DNA of 64,000 nucleotides, taken from Sistotremastrum niveocremeum HHB9708 (Eukaryota > Basidiomycota > Agaricomycetes > Sistotremastrales > Sistotremastraceae). Made by a program: the position numbers and the translations under genes. Below are positions 52,457 to 64,000 of the stretch, piece by piece. The stretch covers positions 744,940 to 808,939 of the forward strand of contig KV419400.1 in the NCBI GenBank assembly GCA_001630475.1. Direction: 5' to 3'. The notes under the pieces were generated by a model. It made no database searches. It saw only the letters and a program-made list of their open reading frames with translations, and had not been told where the DNA came from. Positions within the stretch are counted from its first letter, which is position 1, and every line of letters starts with the position of its first letter.

Positions 52457-53428
52457 ATGACTTCAATCACCCGCAATCTCCCCTGGTTCATTAGAGAGCC
52501 TGCTGTCTCTATCATCGGAGAAGTAGCAATATTTATTGTCACATAAATCTCGCTGAACCGGCACTACCAGAATTGTTATGCCGTGCTCATTGAGGAGCTG
52601 GACATATTCGATGTTCCTTGTCTTAAATATGCTGCTTCCAAGGGGCTGGGATTGGGCATTGTTGCAGGAGGTTCCATCATGAAAATACCTCAAGTCATGC
52701 TTAGTATGTATTCGTGAACTTCTGTCCAACTTCGACTGACCGACGTGGCAGTCTTGACTGCCAAATCTGCTCGCGGTCTTTCTCTGCCTGCATATATTCT
52801 CGAGACGCTGTCTTATGGAATAACCACCGTTTACTCCGTCCGCCATGATTATCCATTCTCGACATATGGAGAGAATTTCTTCTTGTCGCTCCAGAACATC
52901 CTCATTACTCTCCTCATCATCCAGTATTCTGGCCGTTCGAGAGCCCTTACTTCCACCCACTCCAACAATACCCCAAAGTTGATAATAGCTGCTTTCCTGA
53001 CTGTCGTCAGTGCATACAGCCTATACGCGATACCCATGTCGACGTTGCAGGCCCTGCAAATCTCAACCCTTCCCCTTTCGGTATTCTCAAAGCTTCCTCA
53101 AATCTCTCAGAATTACAAGGCCCGGTCGACAGGCCAGCTGTCAGCATTCGCCGTGATCGCTCAGATTGCGGGCTGCGTGGCTCGCGTTTTCACAACTGCC
53201 ACCGAACTGGGAGACCGCATCGTTCTTGCTGGCTTCATTGTCGCGCTCTTCTTGAACATCATCCTCGGTTTCCAGATGTGGATGTATTGGGGTCAGGAGG
53301 AAGAGGAGGTCATTTCTTTGAAAGAGAAAGCGGCTCATCACGTCCCAGGACAACAAGTGGACATCGTCGTACCACCTGTCACGCCTACACCCCAAGGAGG
53401 TAGAAAATGGGCCAGAAAAGTAGATTAA
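52457..53428 (+). CDS. MPDU1: PQ-loop protein MPDU1 (dolichol-monosaccharide utilisation)
   Basis: This is a multi-pass ER protein needed for use of dolichol-phosphate mannose and glucose in glycan and GPI synthesis (mammalian Lec35/MPDU1). Introns 52523-52570 and 52704-52751 close to 291 residues. Both PQ-loop motifs are present: SIMKIPQVMLILTAKSARGL near residue 55 and FSKLPQISQNYKARSTGQLS near residue 170. Further helices (IIAAFLTVVSAYSLYAIPMS and IVLAGFIVALFLNIILGFQM) follow. The C-terminus is hydrophilic. Start ATG 52457 opens MTSITRNLPWFIREPAVSII. The downstream neighbour is convergent. Confidence 0.92.
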
Positions 53429-53630
53429 CGTGTGCAACTCTACTTATATGTGTATTAAAATCTAAATGGTCTTCTATGCGAATTTGTTCTAGGCGTTTTG
53501 TCCTTAGCCCAAAAATATTGCATCACATGTATTCAATCAGCCGGAACCGGCGGAATATGCCTTACCCCATGCCAACTCTTGGAATCTGTGATCATGGTTG
53601 AGTAGAAGTTGGTTGTGGAAAGACAATGAG

Positions 53631-54857
53631 TTACTTGTCGTATATTGCGAGAACACCTGCTCCAGCCACGCCTCGAAGAATGTTAGCAGCTGCGCCGTTG
53701 AAAAGGGAGCGAGTTCCCTCCTTTGCGATGATCTGACGACCTGCATCAATGAAATTTTTGTAGTGAACCTGGGCGCAGTCAGTATCGTTCGAATATCAGT
53801 GCGAACTGGGTCGACCTTTTCTCCTGAAGTCATCATCATGCGACGACGAATAGTATCGAGAGGGTAGGCGGCAATAGATGCACCCTGGATAAAGTCAGAC
53901 TCATTAAACAGTCGGAGATCAAGACGCTCACTGTGGTACAGAGCCATCCTACCGCAAACGAAGCCAAGAAGTTGCCTTGGAGTGGCCCAATCAGCACAGT
54001 GTCTCGTACGGTGTCATAGCCTCCGAAACTGCCATGATGGGTAAGCATCTTTGGATGACGTGCAATCACCAATTGGCTCACTAGAGACCACGATAAATCA
54101 TGATACCGACGACGCTCGGAACGAAGCCTCTGTATAGCCCCGCAACACCGTCCTTTGCGAGAGTCTGTTTGTAGACATCCAATAAACCGTCTGTCCAACT
54201 ATTCAGGTTGTCCTTCAGCGGATTTATGAAAGAAAGACCTACTGAATTGACGTTTTCCATCTTTTCCGGCACTTTTACCATCAGCTGACAACCGTGTCCT
54301 CGCGCTGGACCTGCAAGTGAGGTGTGTGGGACGTGTGGCAATGAGATGGGCTGACTAATCGAGCGAATAGACGAAGAGGGAACCAGTGGCGCCAGCCGCA
54401 GCACCACTGGCAACATTGCCAGCAACGTATAGGCCAAATCCGTCTTTCTTCTTATAATTGAACATTTTCTTAAAATAATCCTTGAAAGCAAAATTGAGGG
54501 CCTGCGTAGGAAAGTAACGAAGCACATTGGTGCCATTTCCACGCCAGACTTCCCCATGTGAGATGGCCCTGTACTAGCCCAGACGGAGATGGCGCCTACA
54601 CGCTTTCAGTCCTTCCTCGGTGTAAGTCCGTTGGAAACACTCGATGATTCCGCCATATGGATGGCTCAATCGACCAGATGCGAGCATAGCCCCTTGATTC
54701 TGAATAAGGATCTTGACACGTTCTATTGGAGCAGCAGCTGTTTTAGAGATTGCAGCGGCCGTGCCACCCATCATGAAATCGACTGAGCAGCAGTTAGAGG
54801 GCAAGCTGACTTCATAAAATAGGTAACCGGACCGAAAAAATGACTGTTGTCAGCCAT
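53631..54857 (-). CDS. Mitochondrial ADP/ATP carrier
   Basis: This inner-membrane carrier exchanges cytosolic ADP for matrix ATP. The diagnostic RRRMMM is present in [17 protein letters not shown]. Other marks are [20 protein letters not shown] with VKILIQNQ (first carrier repeat), [20 protein letters not shown] with [29 protein letters not shown] and the end [13 protein letters not shown]. The first exon encodes only MADNSHFF (intron 54783-54832). One intron near residue 155 is about 40 bp, placed so that [18 protein letters not shown] stays in frame. The product is about 310 residues. It is divergent from DAHP synthase, 263 bp away. Confidence 0.94.
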
Positions 54858-55120
54858 TGTGGACTATAGAGAGAAGACTGAGTGGGGGTTTGAGTTAGAG
54901 TTGGTGGTGAGGAGAGCGGGGGGAGGTGGGCATTTATAGCAGACCATCAAGTTCGTAATGAGCGTTCGGGGCGGGTCGGGTCGCTCCCCGCATCTGTCCG
55001 ACCCATATATTATCTAATAAGCGCCCGATGCGACAACATTGTGGTCAGAGTTGAAAAACATCGGAGTCAAGTGTCAAGCACTGAGCCGCTGGCGGCCATC
55101 TCTCTCTTTCCAATACCACC
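54858..55120. promoter_or_regulatory. Divergent promoter, ADP/ATP carrier / DAHP synthase
   Basis: 263 bp between divergent starts. On the minus strand, a tataaa at 54933-54938 sits about 76-81 bp upstream of the carrier start. On the plus strand, an A+T-rich tatatattatctaataa near 55003 precedes the DAHP synthase start by about 100 bp. Confidence 0.5.
54933..54938 (-). promoter_or_regulatory. TATA box of the ADP/ATP carrier gene
   Basis: tataaa on the minus strand, 76-81 bp upstream of the start at 54857, as expected for a highly expressed gene. Confidence 0.5.
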
Positions 55121-57394
55121 ATGTCAGACACTTGGGCCCCCAGTTCTTGGAAGTCTAAAAAAGCTGCTCAGGTCAGGCTCGTTCTCTCAAAAATATTTCA
55201 TTTCTTACAGGGTCGATCAGGGCGTTGAATATCCTGACCAAGGACATCTTTCCAAGTAAAGACCTGATCACCTCCGAATTATCAGCGGCCGCTGATACTC
55301 CTCTATAGAGTTCTCGAGAAAGTAAAACGCTTGCCGCCCCTGGTCTCACCCTCCGAAGTGAGCGGAATTGTGTTAGCTACGGCTCTGTGATCGAACTCGA
55401 CGGTTTGGCCTTTAGATTGAACGTCTACGCCATCAATTATCTCTGGTTCAAAATAATAAGGCATTCCTTCTTCACGCCGGAGACTGCGCGGAAAGTTTCG
55501 ATGCATGCACACATGTAAGGCTTCCTGTGACGAAGGTTGTATTCTTTCCGTGGCTCATCGGTATCTAGGAAAACATCACTAATAAAATAGGGCTTATCCT
55601 TTCTTTCTCGTTGATTCTTATCTGGGGCGCTAGATTGCCCATCGTGGGTTCTGTCTGAATGACTCATCGTCTCGTGAGATTGACTTTCCTGGTAGGTTCG
55701 TATTGGCAGAATTGCAGGCCAGTACGCCAAACCCAGAAGTAGCGGGACTGAAAAAATTGGTGATCGCACCGTTCTTAGTTTCAGGTAAATAACCTAAGAC
55801 AGCAAAACGAATGATCTAAAATAATTATATGCTTAGGGGGGACAACGTCAACGGGTTAGCTCATCGCCTTCGGTGCACCTCGGATGTGCCTTACTTACAA
55901 GTGACCAATATCAGGATTGACCCCAATGATCGCACGCCTGATCCAGAGCGCCTTCTTAGGTATTTTTTCATATATTCATGTCGACCAAGGATTCACTGTT
56001 TTTTGTCAGCGCTTATTTCCACTCGAGCACCACCTTGAACTATGTTCGAAGTCTTCTCACATCTGGATTCGCCGATTTGAATCATCCCAGAGAGTGGTCT
56101 CTCTCGCATGTCCGGTCACCAACACTACGGTCAGTTCGTTTATACACATATAGATCAAACGAATCGATGAAACTTGGGGACGCGCAGGACCGAATTCGAA
56201 CGGATCTCAGAGGGACTCTCGGACGCACTTGACTTTAGTCGCGCGATCGGTGCAGATCCCGGATCGAGCAGCTTCGAGACTGGTGGCGGAAAAGGAGTGC
56301 TCGGGGAAGTAGACTTCTATACAAGGTATAGGAAAATTTATTTCTCTTGGCGACATCGCTTTAACATGGCCATAGTCATGAAGGACTTATGCTAGACTAC
56401 GAAGAAGCCCTTACAAGACGTTTGCCACTTCCACCTTCACTCCAAGACCGTGCCACATCACAGACATCTGACGGATTCTATAACACTTCGGCACACTTTT
56501 TATGGATCGGAGACCGCACTCGTCAAATTGATGGCGCCCACGTAGAGTATTTCAGAGGCATTAGAAACCCTATCGGCATCAAAGTTGGCCCGACCATGGA
56601 AAGCGAAGAGCTTGTTCGGCTGCTTTCTGGTGAGATCTACGTCGTGATTCCTTCATAACAGAGACCCATGCGTTTGCAGTTGTGAATCCCGATCGCATCG
56701 ATGGCAAGGTCACTCTCATTACACGCTATGGCGCGGGCAAGGTGCGTAGACTTTCTCTCTGAGAACTGAAGTTCAATACTGAGATCGGGTTCTAGATCGA
56801 CAAGTATTTGGCAGGTCATATTCAGGCAGTCCGAGAATCTGGACATCCAGTCATTTGGGTATGCGATCCAATGCATGGAAAGTGCGTCAAGCGCATGCTG
56901 GTCATGGTGCTGGGATGATATCTTACTCACGGTCTGCAGCACCTTAACCTCCGCTACCACTGGCCTCAAGACCAGGAACTTCGGTACCATCATCAGTGAA
57001 TTGACGGCCTGTCTTCGGATTCATGCCGAAGCTGGATCTCGCCTTGGAGGTGTCAGCCTAGAATTTACTGGCGAGCTGAGTGACGACGGATTTAGTGTAA
57101 CAGAATGCTTGGGCGGTAGTATGGAACTGTCCGAGGAAGAATTGGGCCTCAGATATCAGGTACGAAAAGCTCATGCTACCCCAGCAACGCTCTAACATCG
57201 GTTTACAGTCATTCTGCGACCCTCGTCTGAATTTCGAACAGAGTCTCGGTAAGCTCTTTGACTGTGCCACACGATCGTTGCTAAACGAAACGATAGATGT
57301 CGCTTTCCTGATCTCCAACCATTTTAAAAAGGAGAGGACAGGCAAACTCAAAACAGGAACCGACATACTGTTCTCAGAACTTGGCGGAATGTAG
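55121..57394 (+). CDS. Class II DAHP synthase (3-deoxy-7-phosphoheptulonate synthase)
   Basis: This is the first enzyme of the shikimate pathway, condensing phosphoenolpyruvate with erythrose 4-phosphate. It is of the plant/bacterial class II type, not the yeast ARO3/ARO4 class I type. About 16 exons and 465 residues. The start is [20 protein letters not shown], followed by [112 protein letters not shown] and [15 protein letters not shown]. The Cys in GDCAES, the RxxGQ region and the CDPMHGN block are active-site elements in this class. Several exons are shorter than 60 bp. The product lacks an evident organelle targeting sequence. Confidence 0.93.
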
Positions 57395-57482
57395 TAACAC
57401 TATACAATTATTTTGTTACACGATCTCGGTTGTGCTATGAATACATGGTGTAGAGAAGACAATCGATACACAAAAATGCCAA

Positions 57483-60400
57483 TCAAGAAAGATCGAAACC
57501 GGCCCCCGATGTGACCGCCTGTAGTATCTTCTGACGAAGAATGGCTTCACTTTTATATCTAGGCAACTGCGAGGATAATTAGCGTATCTCTCAGACTATC
57601 GAGTCATAGCGCATACCTTCAACAAATTCACGCAGGTACTGAAATGACGGATTGATGTCAGAAATCGTGTAGGAAGCAGAGGATAGTAGGTACCTGGAGG
57701 TTGGCAAACGACTTTCATCGTTGCTAGAGTCTCGGATGCAAAATTTGGGGTACAGTTCTTTGAATCCTCTGTATGATAATGGTTAATAAATAGCCGCACG
57801 ACACAGGCGAGTACGAACAGTAAAGGCGGCCGACTACAGCTAGTGACGAACCGCAACAAAGCACGACACTGATCTTGATCGAATGATTTGAGGACCTACG
57901 CGATAATGAGTTGAATATGATTGAAGATCTGAAGCAATTTCCCCACCTTCCAGAAGAGCCGTATCGTCTCTTCGTCGTCGTCGTAAACGCCGCCGTACTG
58001 TGTGTTCTCACGCAGGTCATCGATGTCGATTGGTGAATTAGCGCCTGAAACCAGTAACTGCAGCTCTTGCTGGTTGAACATCCTGAAACCAAGTCAGATA
58101 TAGAACTGTCACATCGAAATTTCAACGCACCTCAGCCACTTGGGATCCACCATGCTTGCCAGACCGTCAAAGAAGGCTTCGCATTGCAGTCTTATTTTCT
58201 TATTGAGGTGGAAGTTTGAAACCAGATAAATATACTGCAGCCTGTTCTGCCTCGTCACGGGGATGTTGCTGCCATCGGGGATCAAGTCGATGGTCCGTGC
58301 TACGCCGAGTTCTAAGGCGAGGTATGTTTTAAACAGAGATCGGCATTTCCAGAGACTATTACATACCTTCCAGAGTAACGGTGAAATCCAAAGACAGCGC
58401 TTCGGGGTTGGGATCATGCTTCAAATGAATCAGCCCTCTGTAGAGTTCCGGATCCAGCGACGCCAAATCGTCCAAGAAGCTCTGCTTCTTCAGCCACTAT
58501 AAACAGCTCAGTCACATTCAAAAGTCGTGCCTGACGAAACGACAAACCTTAGCAAGGAAGAAAGGAGCAAAGGCAATGTCCACGAGGATACCCTCGTACA
58601 AAGCCTTGCCCAGTATGCGGCCAACAAACCGGAACCAATTGAGACTGTGCGCTGTAAAAAGTTCAATAAATCATCGAGTGAAGGGCTACGAATCACAGCT
58701 CACGTTCAGTGGCATAAGAGTGTGGGTTCGGATACAACTCTCTTTGTCCAGTTTCCAACCACAGGCCACGGTCCGAGTCAAAGACTTCTTTGGAAAGACT
58801 GAGGGAGATCAGTACAATCAAGACCACACAGCGTCTTATATCATACCTCGTCAAGAACTCTTTGAACACACCACCACCGTCAATACCGGCTCTGAAACGT
58901 CTCGTCAACAAGCAGACCACGAATCAATGAATACCACATACTCCTCGTTTCCAAACTGATCAATGAATGAGATCTGGACTTCTCCCTTCAGATCGGCATC
59001 TGCGAGGTGATCAAACCCATCTTGTGCAATCTTCCCGCGGCGCACGGAGACCCGTGTGCGTGAAGCACGACGGTCGAACGGATCTGTTGGGTGCTTCGCC
59101 TGGTCATTCGCCACGAATCTCCGGAAGATAGAAACTCTGGTATCGAAGGGGATGGCGAAGGGGATATTGTTCAGGATACCCAATCTTGGAGAGAGCAATG
59201 CCAATTGACGCTTTGTGAGAGTTCTGGCGCCGGCCACGAGATCGTCTTCTTCGGCTCTGGAAGGGGTTGAGTCAACTTGGGTCAATATGAAGTCAGACTG
59301 AAACACGCACAGGGCCGCTTCCACGAAAGTCTTCAAATCCATCTCACCGGTCCTTAACCAATGGTCCGTAGGCACGAACGGACGCCGTGAACTGTAGTAC
59401 CCAGTTAGTAGAAGCTCAGTGAAAGTTTAAGACAAGAAAAACAAACTCTCTAGAATGAATAGCCTGCAGGCATTGAGTGCCGCGCTCCCTAATCATTTCC
59501 CAAGTCATGCGCAGCCCTCGGATTCCCTGCTGTTGAAGCCCACGTTGATCCAGCTCAGTGAAGAGTGCGAATACGACGTTCAACAACTGTCGAGAGAACG
59601 CGACCACTTCATCTAAGGTAAGAGGGTTGCGAGCACCGGTGGCATTAGGAGCGGCGGACGCGAAAAACTCGTCGTCTCCCATTGTGAGAAGAATGTGATT
59701 GAAGAGTTCGGTAAGTATGAGTAGAGTAACCCAAGACGGTGTGAGCTGAGGATCTGAAGGAAGCAATAGAAATCAGTAAAGTACTTTCGGAAGAGAAAAT
59801 CACATACCACTCCACGTTCTCGTGCTTTCATCTTTGCCTAGTGGTGCAACCCGGACCCATCCTCGGTAGATCTCACGAATTAATCCTCCACTCCCGGTTG
59901 CAGCCATTGAGCCAAGAACATTATTTCTCTTCGAAGGCATGAGGTCACATAGGTTGAGGATGAAGTTACACAAGGCAATCCTCGTCGAGGGATGTTTACT
60001 AGAAGCTGCCAAAAGAGGTTGAAGATGTGCAGGGCTTTGGATAGCTTGCAGTCTGTTCAACGTTCGCTGATCCAAGCGCAAAGATGCGATCGACGGCGTC
60101 AGTTCAAAGGATGTCACTTGTACCGCCACGGGGATTTCGTCGTCGTCCGTATCAGGTTCTTCGGCACCCCAGCGATCCGCCTTCTTCGCTTTTTCAATTT
60201 CAAAGCATCCCAAAGGCAGCGTTTCCATCAATCCGCTAATAAGGGACAAGTAAGCCTGGATCACAGGCCCGGAAACCTTGCTGAATCGAGGGTATGCAAA
60301 AGTCGAAAGATTAGCGATTAAATGGGCACGCCACTCCAGGCTCGGGAAAGACGTTAGGAATTCGGGCAAAGGAAGTTGGTCTAATCTTGAGATTGGGAGG

Positions 60401-61331
60401 TGGATCGCGAGATAAGTGACCGATGGAAGAGGAAGCCGATTCGGGATTAAAGGTACGGTCAAGACATGTCCCAAGAACTGGATCAGACAATTCGCAAAGT
60501 CTGACGGATTAGAAAAAGTGGAAAGCGGTGACAAGGCAAGGGCGGTCCAGGGAGGGAGAAAGGGCGCAGTCTTGCGTTCAGGGGGCTATATGCTAATCTT
60601 AGACTTTCCGTATTTCAATGGGAAGCACACACTCACAACGTGTAGATAGCCCTCACGGATTAGACGGAAGAAATCATGCCGGAGGAGGTAGGAGGTGATT
60701 TGGAGACACAAGTTTTCGCCGTTGAAAGGTAATGCTTTCTTGAACGTCGAAACGGAGAGCAGGGCGTCCAAGATCTTCAAATAGTTCAACGCCGACGGTG
60801 ATCTGATAACCGTTTAACACGCATCAATACAGATATAATGATACGACTCACTCAGGTGAACGAGATACAGTCCGAAGGAGCACCAAGGCTAATCGTTGCA
60901 ACAGAATCTGCCAACTACCAGCATCCCCCGTGGTAAATGGCCCGAATAAGGCGGCTGGACGAGACACATCAGTTCAATCATTGACTCCCAGAGCACACTA
61001 ACGCACCATCACCGCCCTTGATAACAGCCAAAGACCAAGCATTCAACCGATACTCATCCTCCTGTCCAAAGAGCGCCAGATATCTCGCCCCAGCATGCGG
61101 TGAAGTCCCAGCATCAAAGTCCCTCTGCATCTGAGCCTTTGCTCTCCTAGCCTCAGATCGACCCCGATACCAAGCTTGCACTTTAATCGCGCTCTCATAT
61201 TTCCGACGCTGAGTCTCTCGTTCCAACCTTTGCGTCTTGGCTTGATCTAATATGGAAGCATGGGATGCAGCTGTCTTGCCGCCTAGATTAATATTACGAC
61301 GTCGTCCAGAGTCCCCCAGAAATGGTATCAT
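57483..61331 (-). CDS. HUL5: HECT E3 ubiquitin ligase, Hul5/UBE3C type
   Basis: This is a HECT-type ligase, related to yeast Hul5, a proteasome-associated ligase extending ubiquitin chains. It is about 1,070 residues with many exons. The N-terminus [19 protein letters not shown] leads into an IQ-like segment ([20 protein letters not shown]), the usual opening of this family. The HECT domain fills the last third: [16 protein letters not shown]-like linker region, [70 protein letters not shown] and the catalytic Cys in [19 protein letters not shown] (codon 57632-57634). It ends SGAGFDLS. The start is ATG 61331; a longer open frame reaches 61475 but its extra sequence is not family-like. The stop is 88 bp from the convergent DAHP synthase stop. 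Confidence 0.93.
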
Positions 61332-61553
61332 GGAATATACTTGAGATGGAGTGGAAATAGAAGAGAGCGGTTGTGAATTCAACTCTCCAGGTGGTGGCAA
61401 AGGGTGACCGTGCTCGACGCGTAACTTGACGGTCCAGTCCCGGGCGTCTAAGTGATCGCCGACTGACAAATACATTTCATTATCAAGCCAGAGTCACTCT
61501 CGACTGATACAGAGATACAGAAAACATGCTCCAACGCAAGGAAAATAAATAGG

Positions 61554-62418
61554 TTAATAAGTGGATCTGAACATGAACTGGAAGCTGTACTGCTTGGTGT
61601 CGGGATCCCAGTACGACCAATTCCATCCCGTCACGTCTTCATCTTCATCTTCGATCTCTCTAGCCGGAATGCGGAAAGCAATAGTCTCATAGGGCTCAGC
61701 AGCCACCTAGTTATAATGAGCCTCGGAACCCAGATGATTGAATAAAAGACGCACAATCAAATACTGATAAGCGCGATTCGGTGGCTCTCGCTTTTGCTCC
61801 CAAGCACTCATGAACCGTCTTCGAGGTATAACACCAGCCTTAATCTGGGGCAAATGCACCTGTACCATCATCCCTTCCTTGCCCTCATTCCTATCCCTAA
61901 TCTTCGTTACCCGATAACCAGGTCGACCAATCTTGAGGAACATTTTCCGAGGAACGGCATTCGAAGCGGTAGGAGCGATCATGAGCTCGCTATCCTTCAT
62001 ATCTTTGGCAGCACGACGTGCGAGATTCGTTTGATGCTTCTTTCCTTGTGTGTGGGCGAGGTAGGAGCCTTCATTTGTATGGAGAGTGAGGCATAGTCGA
62101 CATTCTAGTGAGCCAAGGTGATTGCGAAGAATATAAGGGTCCTATGAGAAGTGATCAGTTGTATGATTGGTAGAGAGGTGTAATTGAAGCGACCTTTGCA
62201 AGATCAATAGTCTCCAGAGCCAGTTTTCGCAGTCTCTCTCTTCTGTCGACATTTGCTTCCGATGCACCAGCGACACCACCTCCACCGAACTTTGAGCCTA
62301 CTCGATTCTGGCCACGCAATTAGAGATTATCAATACGAATCTTGCTGATATATACCTGAAAATCTGTCCAGAACCATCAGTACAATGCAAATCCACCGAC
62401 GAAGACAAACTCACCCAT
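61554..62418 (-). CDS. Splicing factor SF3a subunit 2 (Prp11/SF3A2)
   Basis: This is a U2 snRNP component that helps form the prespliceosome. The protein opens MDFQNRVGSKFGGGGVAGAS, exactly as in the family, but this needs a 4-nt first exon (62415-62418) and an 8-nt second exon (62356-62363), with introns 62364-62414 and 62308-62355. The matrin-type C2H2 finger follows: CRLCLTLHTNEGSYLAHTQG, KKHQTNLARR. Then come GRPGYRVTKIRDR, RRFMSAWEQKREPPNRAYQY, LIVAAEPYETIAFRIPAREI and the conserved end TGWNWSYWDPDTKQYSFQFM. The long Pro-rich tail of animal SF3A2 is absent, as usual in fungi. Two further introns interrupt the rest. Confidence 0.93.
62356..62363 (-). other. 8-nt microexon in SF3A2
   Basis: The bases attttcag, between acceptor ggacag and donor gtatat, supply the last two bases of Asp2 and the codons for Phe3 and Gln4 in MDFQNRVG. 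Without it the conserved start cannot be made in frame. Confidence 0.8.
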
Positions 62419-62736
62419 TCTGGCACGCGGAAAGTTGTATCGGACTTTGCGGGTTTATCCCCCGACAGAAGTCCGACGCTTATAACACCAGTGGCCTCAG
62501 ATCAGATCTTCCTCCGTAACGGATCGAAAAATCATTAACACGCCGAATATATCGACGCCAATGAAGAAGCAGATTTTTCTGGTTCAACACCAGAATTTTT
62601 ACCCAATGAGTGTCATCTTTAGTTTCAGGTGTATAAATGCCATCCGAGATTGTGCTAGGGCCTTAGAAAATACAATGTAATGTGATCCTCCCATTTACTC
62701 TTACATCCAAAATATCCGAGTGTGTCCTTCCACATA
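62419..62736. other. Intergenic between D-lactate dehydrogenase and SF3A2
   Basis: This 318-bp spacer holds the SF3A2 promoter and the 3' region of the D-lactate dehydrogenase gene. No other element was recognised. Confidence 0.45.
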
Positions 62737-64000
62737 TCACAATTTCTTGCCTTGATCAGAAATATCATCCGGATACAACTATGCGAACCATCCTGATCAG
62801 AATCCTCCCACTCATGTAGCGAACACTTACCTTTCCGGGATTAAACAAATTGTGAGGGTCAATAGTCTTTTTAATCGCCTTCATAAGATCGACCGTCCCA
62901 ACCCCGAGTTCCTCATATAGATACTTTCGCTTTCCTAATCCAACCCCATGTTCACCAGTGCCTGACTCCCATGAGTTCCTGCGTATAGTAACGCGAAAAC
63001 TCGCTCACATGTCCCATCAAGCGCAAGGGCACGCTCGACCATTCGATGAACGAGTCCGCGAACGACTTCGAGTTCTTTGTCGTCTCGGAACAAAAGTAGT
63101 GTGTGAAAGTTTCCTGTGCAGAGTTAAGTGACCGAATAACAGGTAGAGAATAATGATTACCATCGCCTAATAGGGAGTATAAGTGAGTAGTTCCCAGACG
63201 TGTCGATATGACTGACCGACGTGACCGACAATGGTAGAAGTAATGCCCGCCTCTTTGATATCCAGCTGAGTCTCGGCGATGATTTCGGGCAGACGGGACA
63301 TAGGAACGCTATGACCCTTTGTCAGAAAGTGTGAGCATATATGGAATTTTGACTGACCAAACGTCTGTCGACCATCCTCGCGCGCCTGGAATAAGAGCCA
63401 GACTAGTGTACAATCCGTTCTTTCGGTCGTCCCAGAGATCAGAGGCTTCCTGTTTGTTAGATGCAAGATGCCACCCCGTTGCACCATATTTTTGGACGAT
63501 CTGGCGAACTTGTCTGGAAGTTTCCTTCATGATAGCATCTGAACCCTGGAACTTGAAGAATATAGAATCCTGCTCAGGATACTTTCTTGTCGAGACACCA
63601 TGTAAATTCGAAGCTCTAATGAAATCCGGGTCGACCAACTCGACACATTCTAGATGATCTGCGTGAGTTCGAAGTTCGGAAAATCGAAGTGAGACTGACG
63701 TAGGACAGCGCCGGAAGTGAGGACTTCTCTTACAGCTTCGACGGCCCGAGCTGCGGTGGGAAACTGGCAGATTGCGACAGTCGTATCGAGTAATGGAGCG
63801 AGACGCAAGGTAGCTAATCACAGTCAGAAATAGAACGCGGATCAATTCGGGTACGATACCTTCAGTCACGATCCCTAATGTTCCTTCCGCGCCTATAAAC
63901 AATTTGGTGAGATCAAAGCCCGCAGACGACTTGCGAGCCCTCCGTCGTGTCTTGATGACTTCCCCCGATGGCAGGACGACTGTCTGTTCGGGAGGATGAG
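62737..64000 (-). CDS. DLD1: D-lactate dehydrogenase (cytochrome), 5' end beyond the window
   Basis: This is an FAD-linked oxidase oxidising D-lactate and passing electrons to cytochrome c in mitochondria. The right edge cuts it, and only the later exons are present. Seen are [40 protein letters not shown] (FAD-binding), then [45 protein letters not shown] and [18 protein letters not shown]-type sequence. The C-terminal [20 protein letters not shown], with [20 protein letters not shown], is diagnostic. The last exon is short ([13 protein letters not shown]). Introns are of normal size. Related glycolate or alkyldihydroxyacetonephosphate oxidases are less likely given the C-terminal block. Confidence 0.9.

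Overview
The window looks like ordinary nuclear chromosome from a basidiomycete fungus, probably an Agaricomycete. The reasons are tightly packed eukaryotic genes on both strands, very many short introns (mostly 45-70 bp, GT-AG, with CTNAN-type branch sites), and protein architectures typical of that group (GT90/CAP10, tandem RTA1 proteins, class II DAHP synthase, an SKG6-type Ser-rich membrane protein). I see no transposon, virus-like element, CRISPR array, rRNA or convincing tRNA. All gene models were spliced by eye from reading frame and family knowledge. Models described as closing in frame were checked by exon arithmetic.

Left third (1-21 kb): an unrecognised membrane protein; PPZ-type phosphatase (+); a DUF914/SLC35F-like transporter (-); mitochondrial bL36m (+), tail-to-tail with dihydrofolate reductase (-) only 10 bp apart; ribosomal protein uS17 (-); two tandem RTA1-family membrane proteins (-); an isochorismatase-like cysteine hydrolase (-); a Ser-rich single-pass membrane protein (-), divergent from an S1/P1 nuclease (+) with 5-nt and 7-nt microexons; and a CAP10-like GT90 glycosyltransferase (-).

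Middle (21-44 kb): ribosomal protein eL22 (-), divergent from the pseudouridine synthase CBF5/dyskerin (+); SR-protein kinase (-); INO80 remodeller (-); fumarase (-); a GNAT acetyltransferase (-); an MCM1-like MADS-box factor (-); a long protein ending in a C3H1 zinc finger of the Red1/ZFC3H1 kind (-); and a small protein with a Cys-rich tail (+).

Right third (44-64 kb): the eIF2-alpha kinase GCN2 (-); eIF3e (-), divergent from the PQ-loop protein MPDU1 (+); mitochondrial ADP/ATP carrier (-), divergent from class II DAHP synthase (+, about 15 introns); a HECT ubiquitin ligase of the Hul5/UBE3C type (-); splicing factor SF3a subunit 2 (-), which begins with a 4-nt and an 8-nt exon; and a D-lactate dehydrogenase (-) cut by the right edge.

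Most genes are housekeeping: translation and its control (uS17, eL22, bL36m, eIF3e, GCN2, CBF5), splicing (SRPK, SF3a2), chromatin and transcription (INO80, MCM1, C3H1 protein) and mitochondrial metabolism (fumarase, ADP/ATP carrier, D-lactate dehydrogenase). I found no clearly undescribed system. The most unusual signals are in gene structure: microexons, GC-AG introns, stop-free in-frame introns inside kinase and phosphatase domains, and a fumarase whose second Met codon sits on a splice junction.
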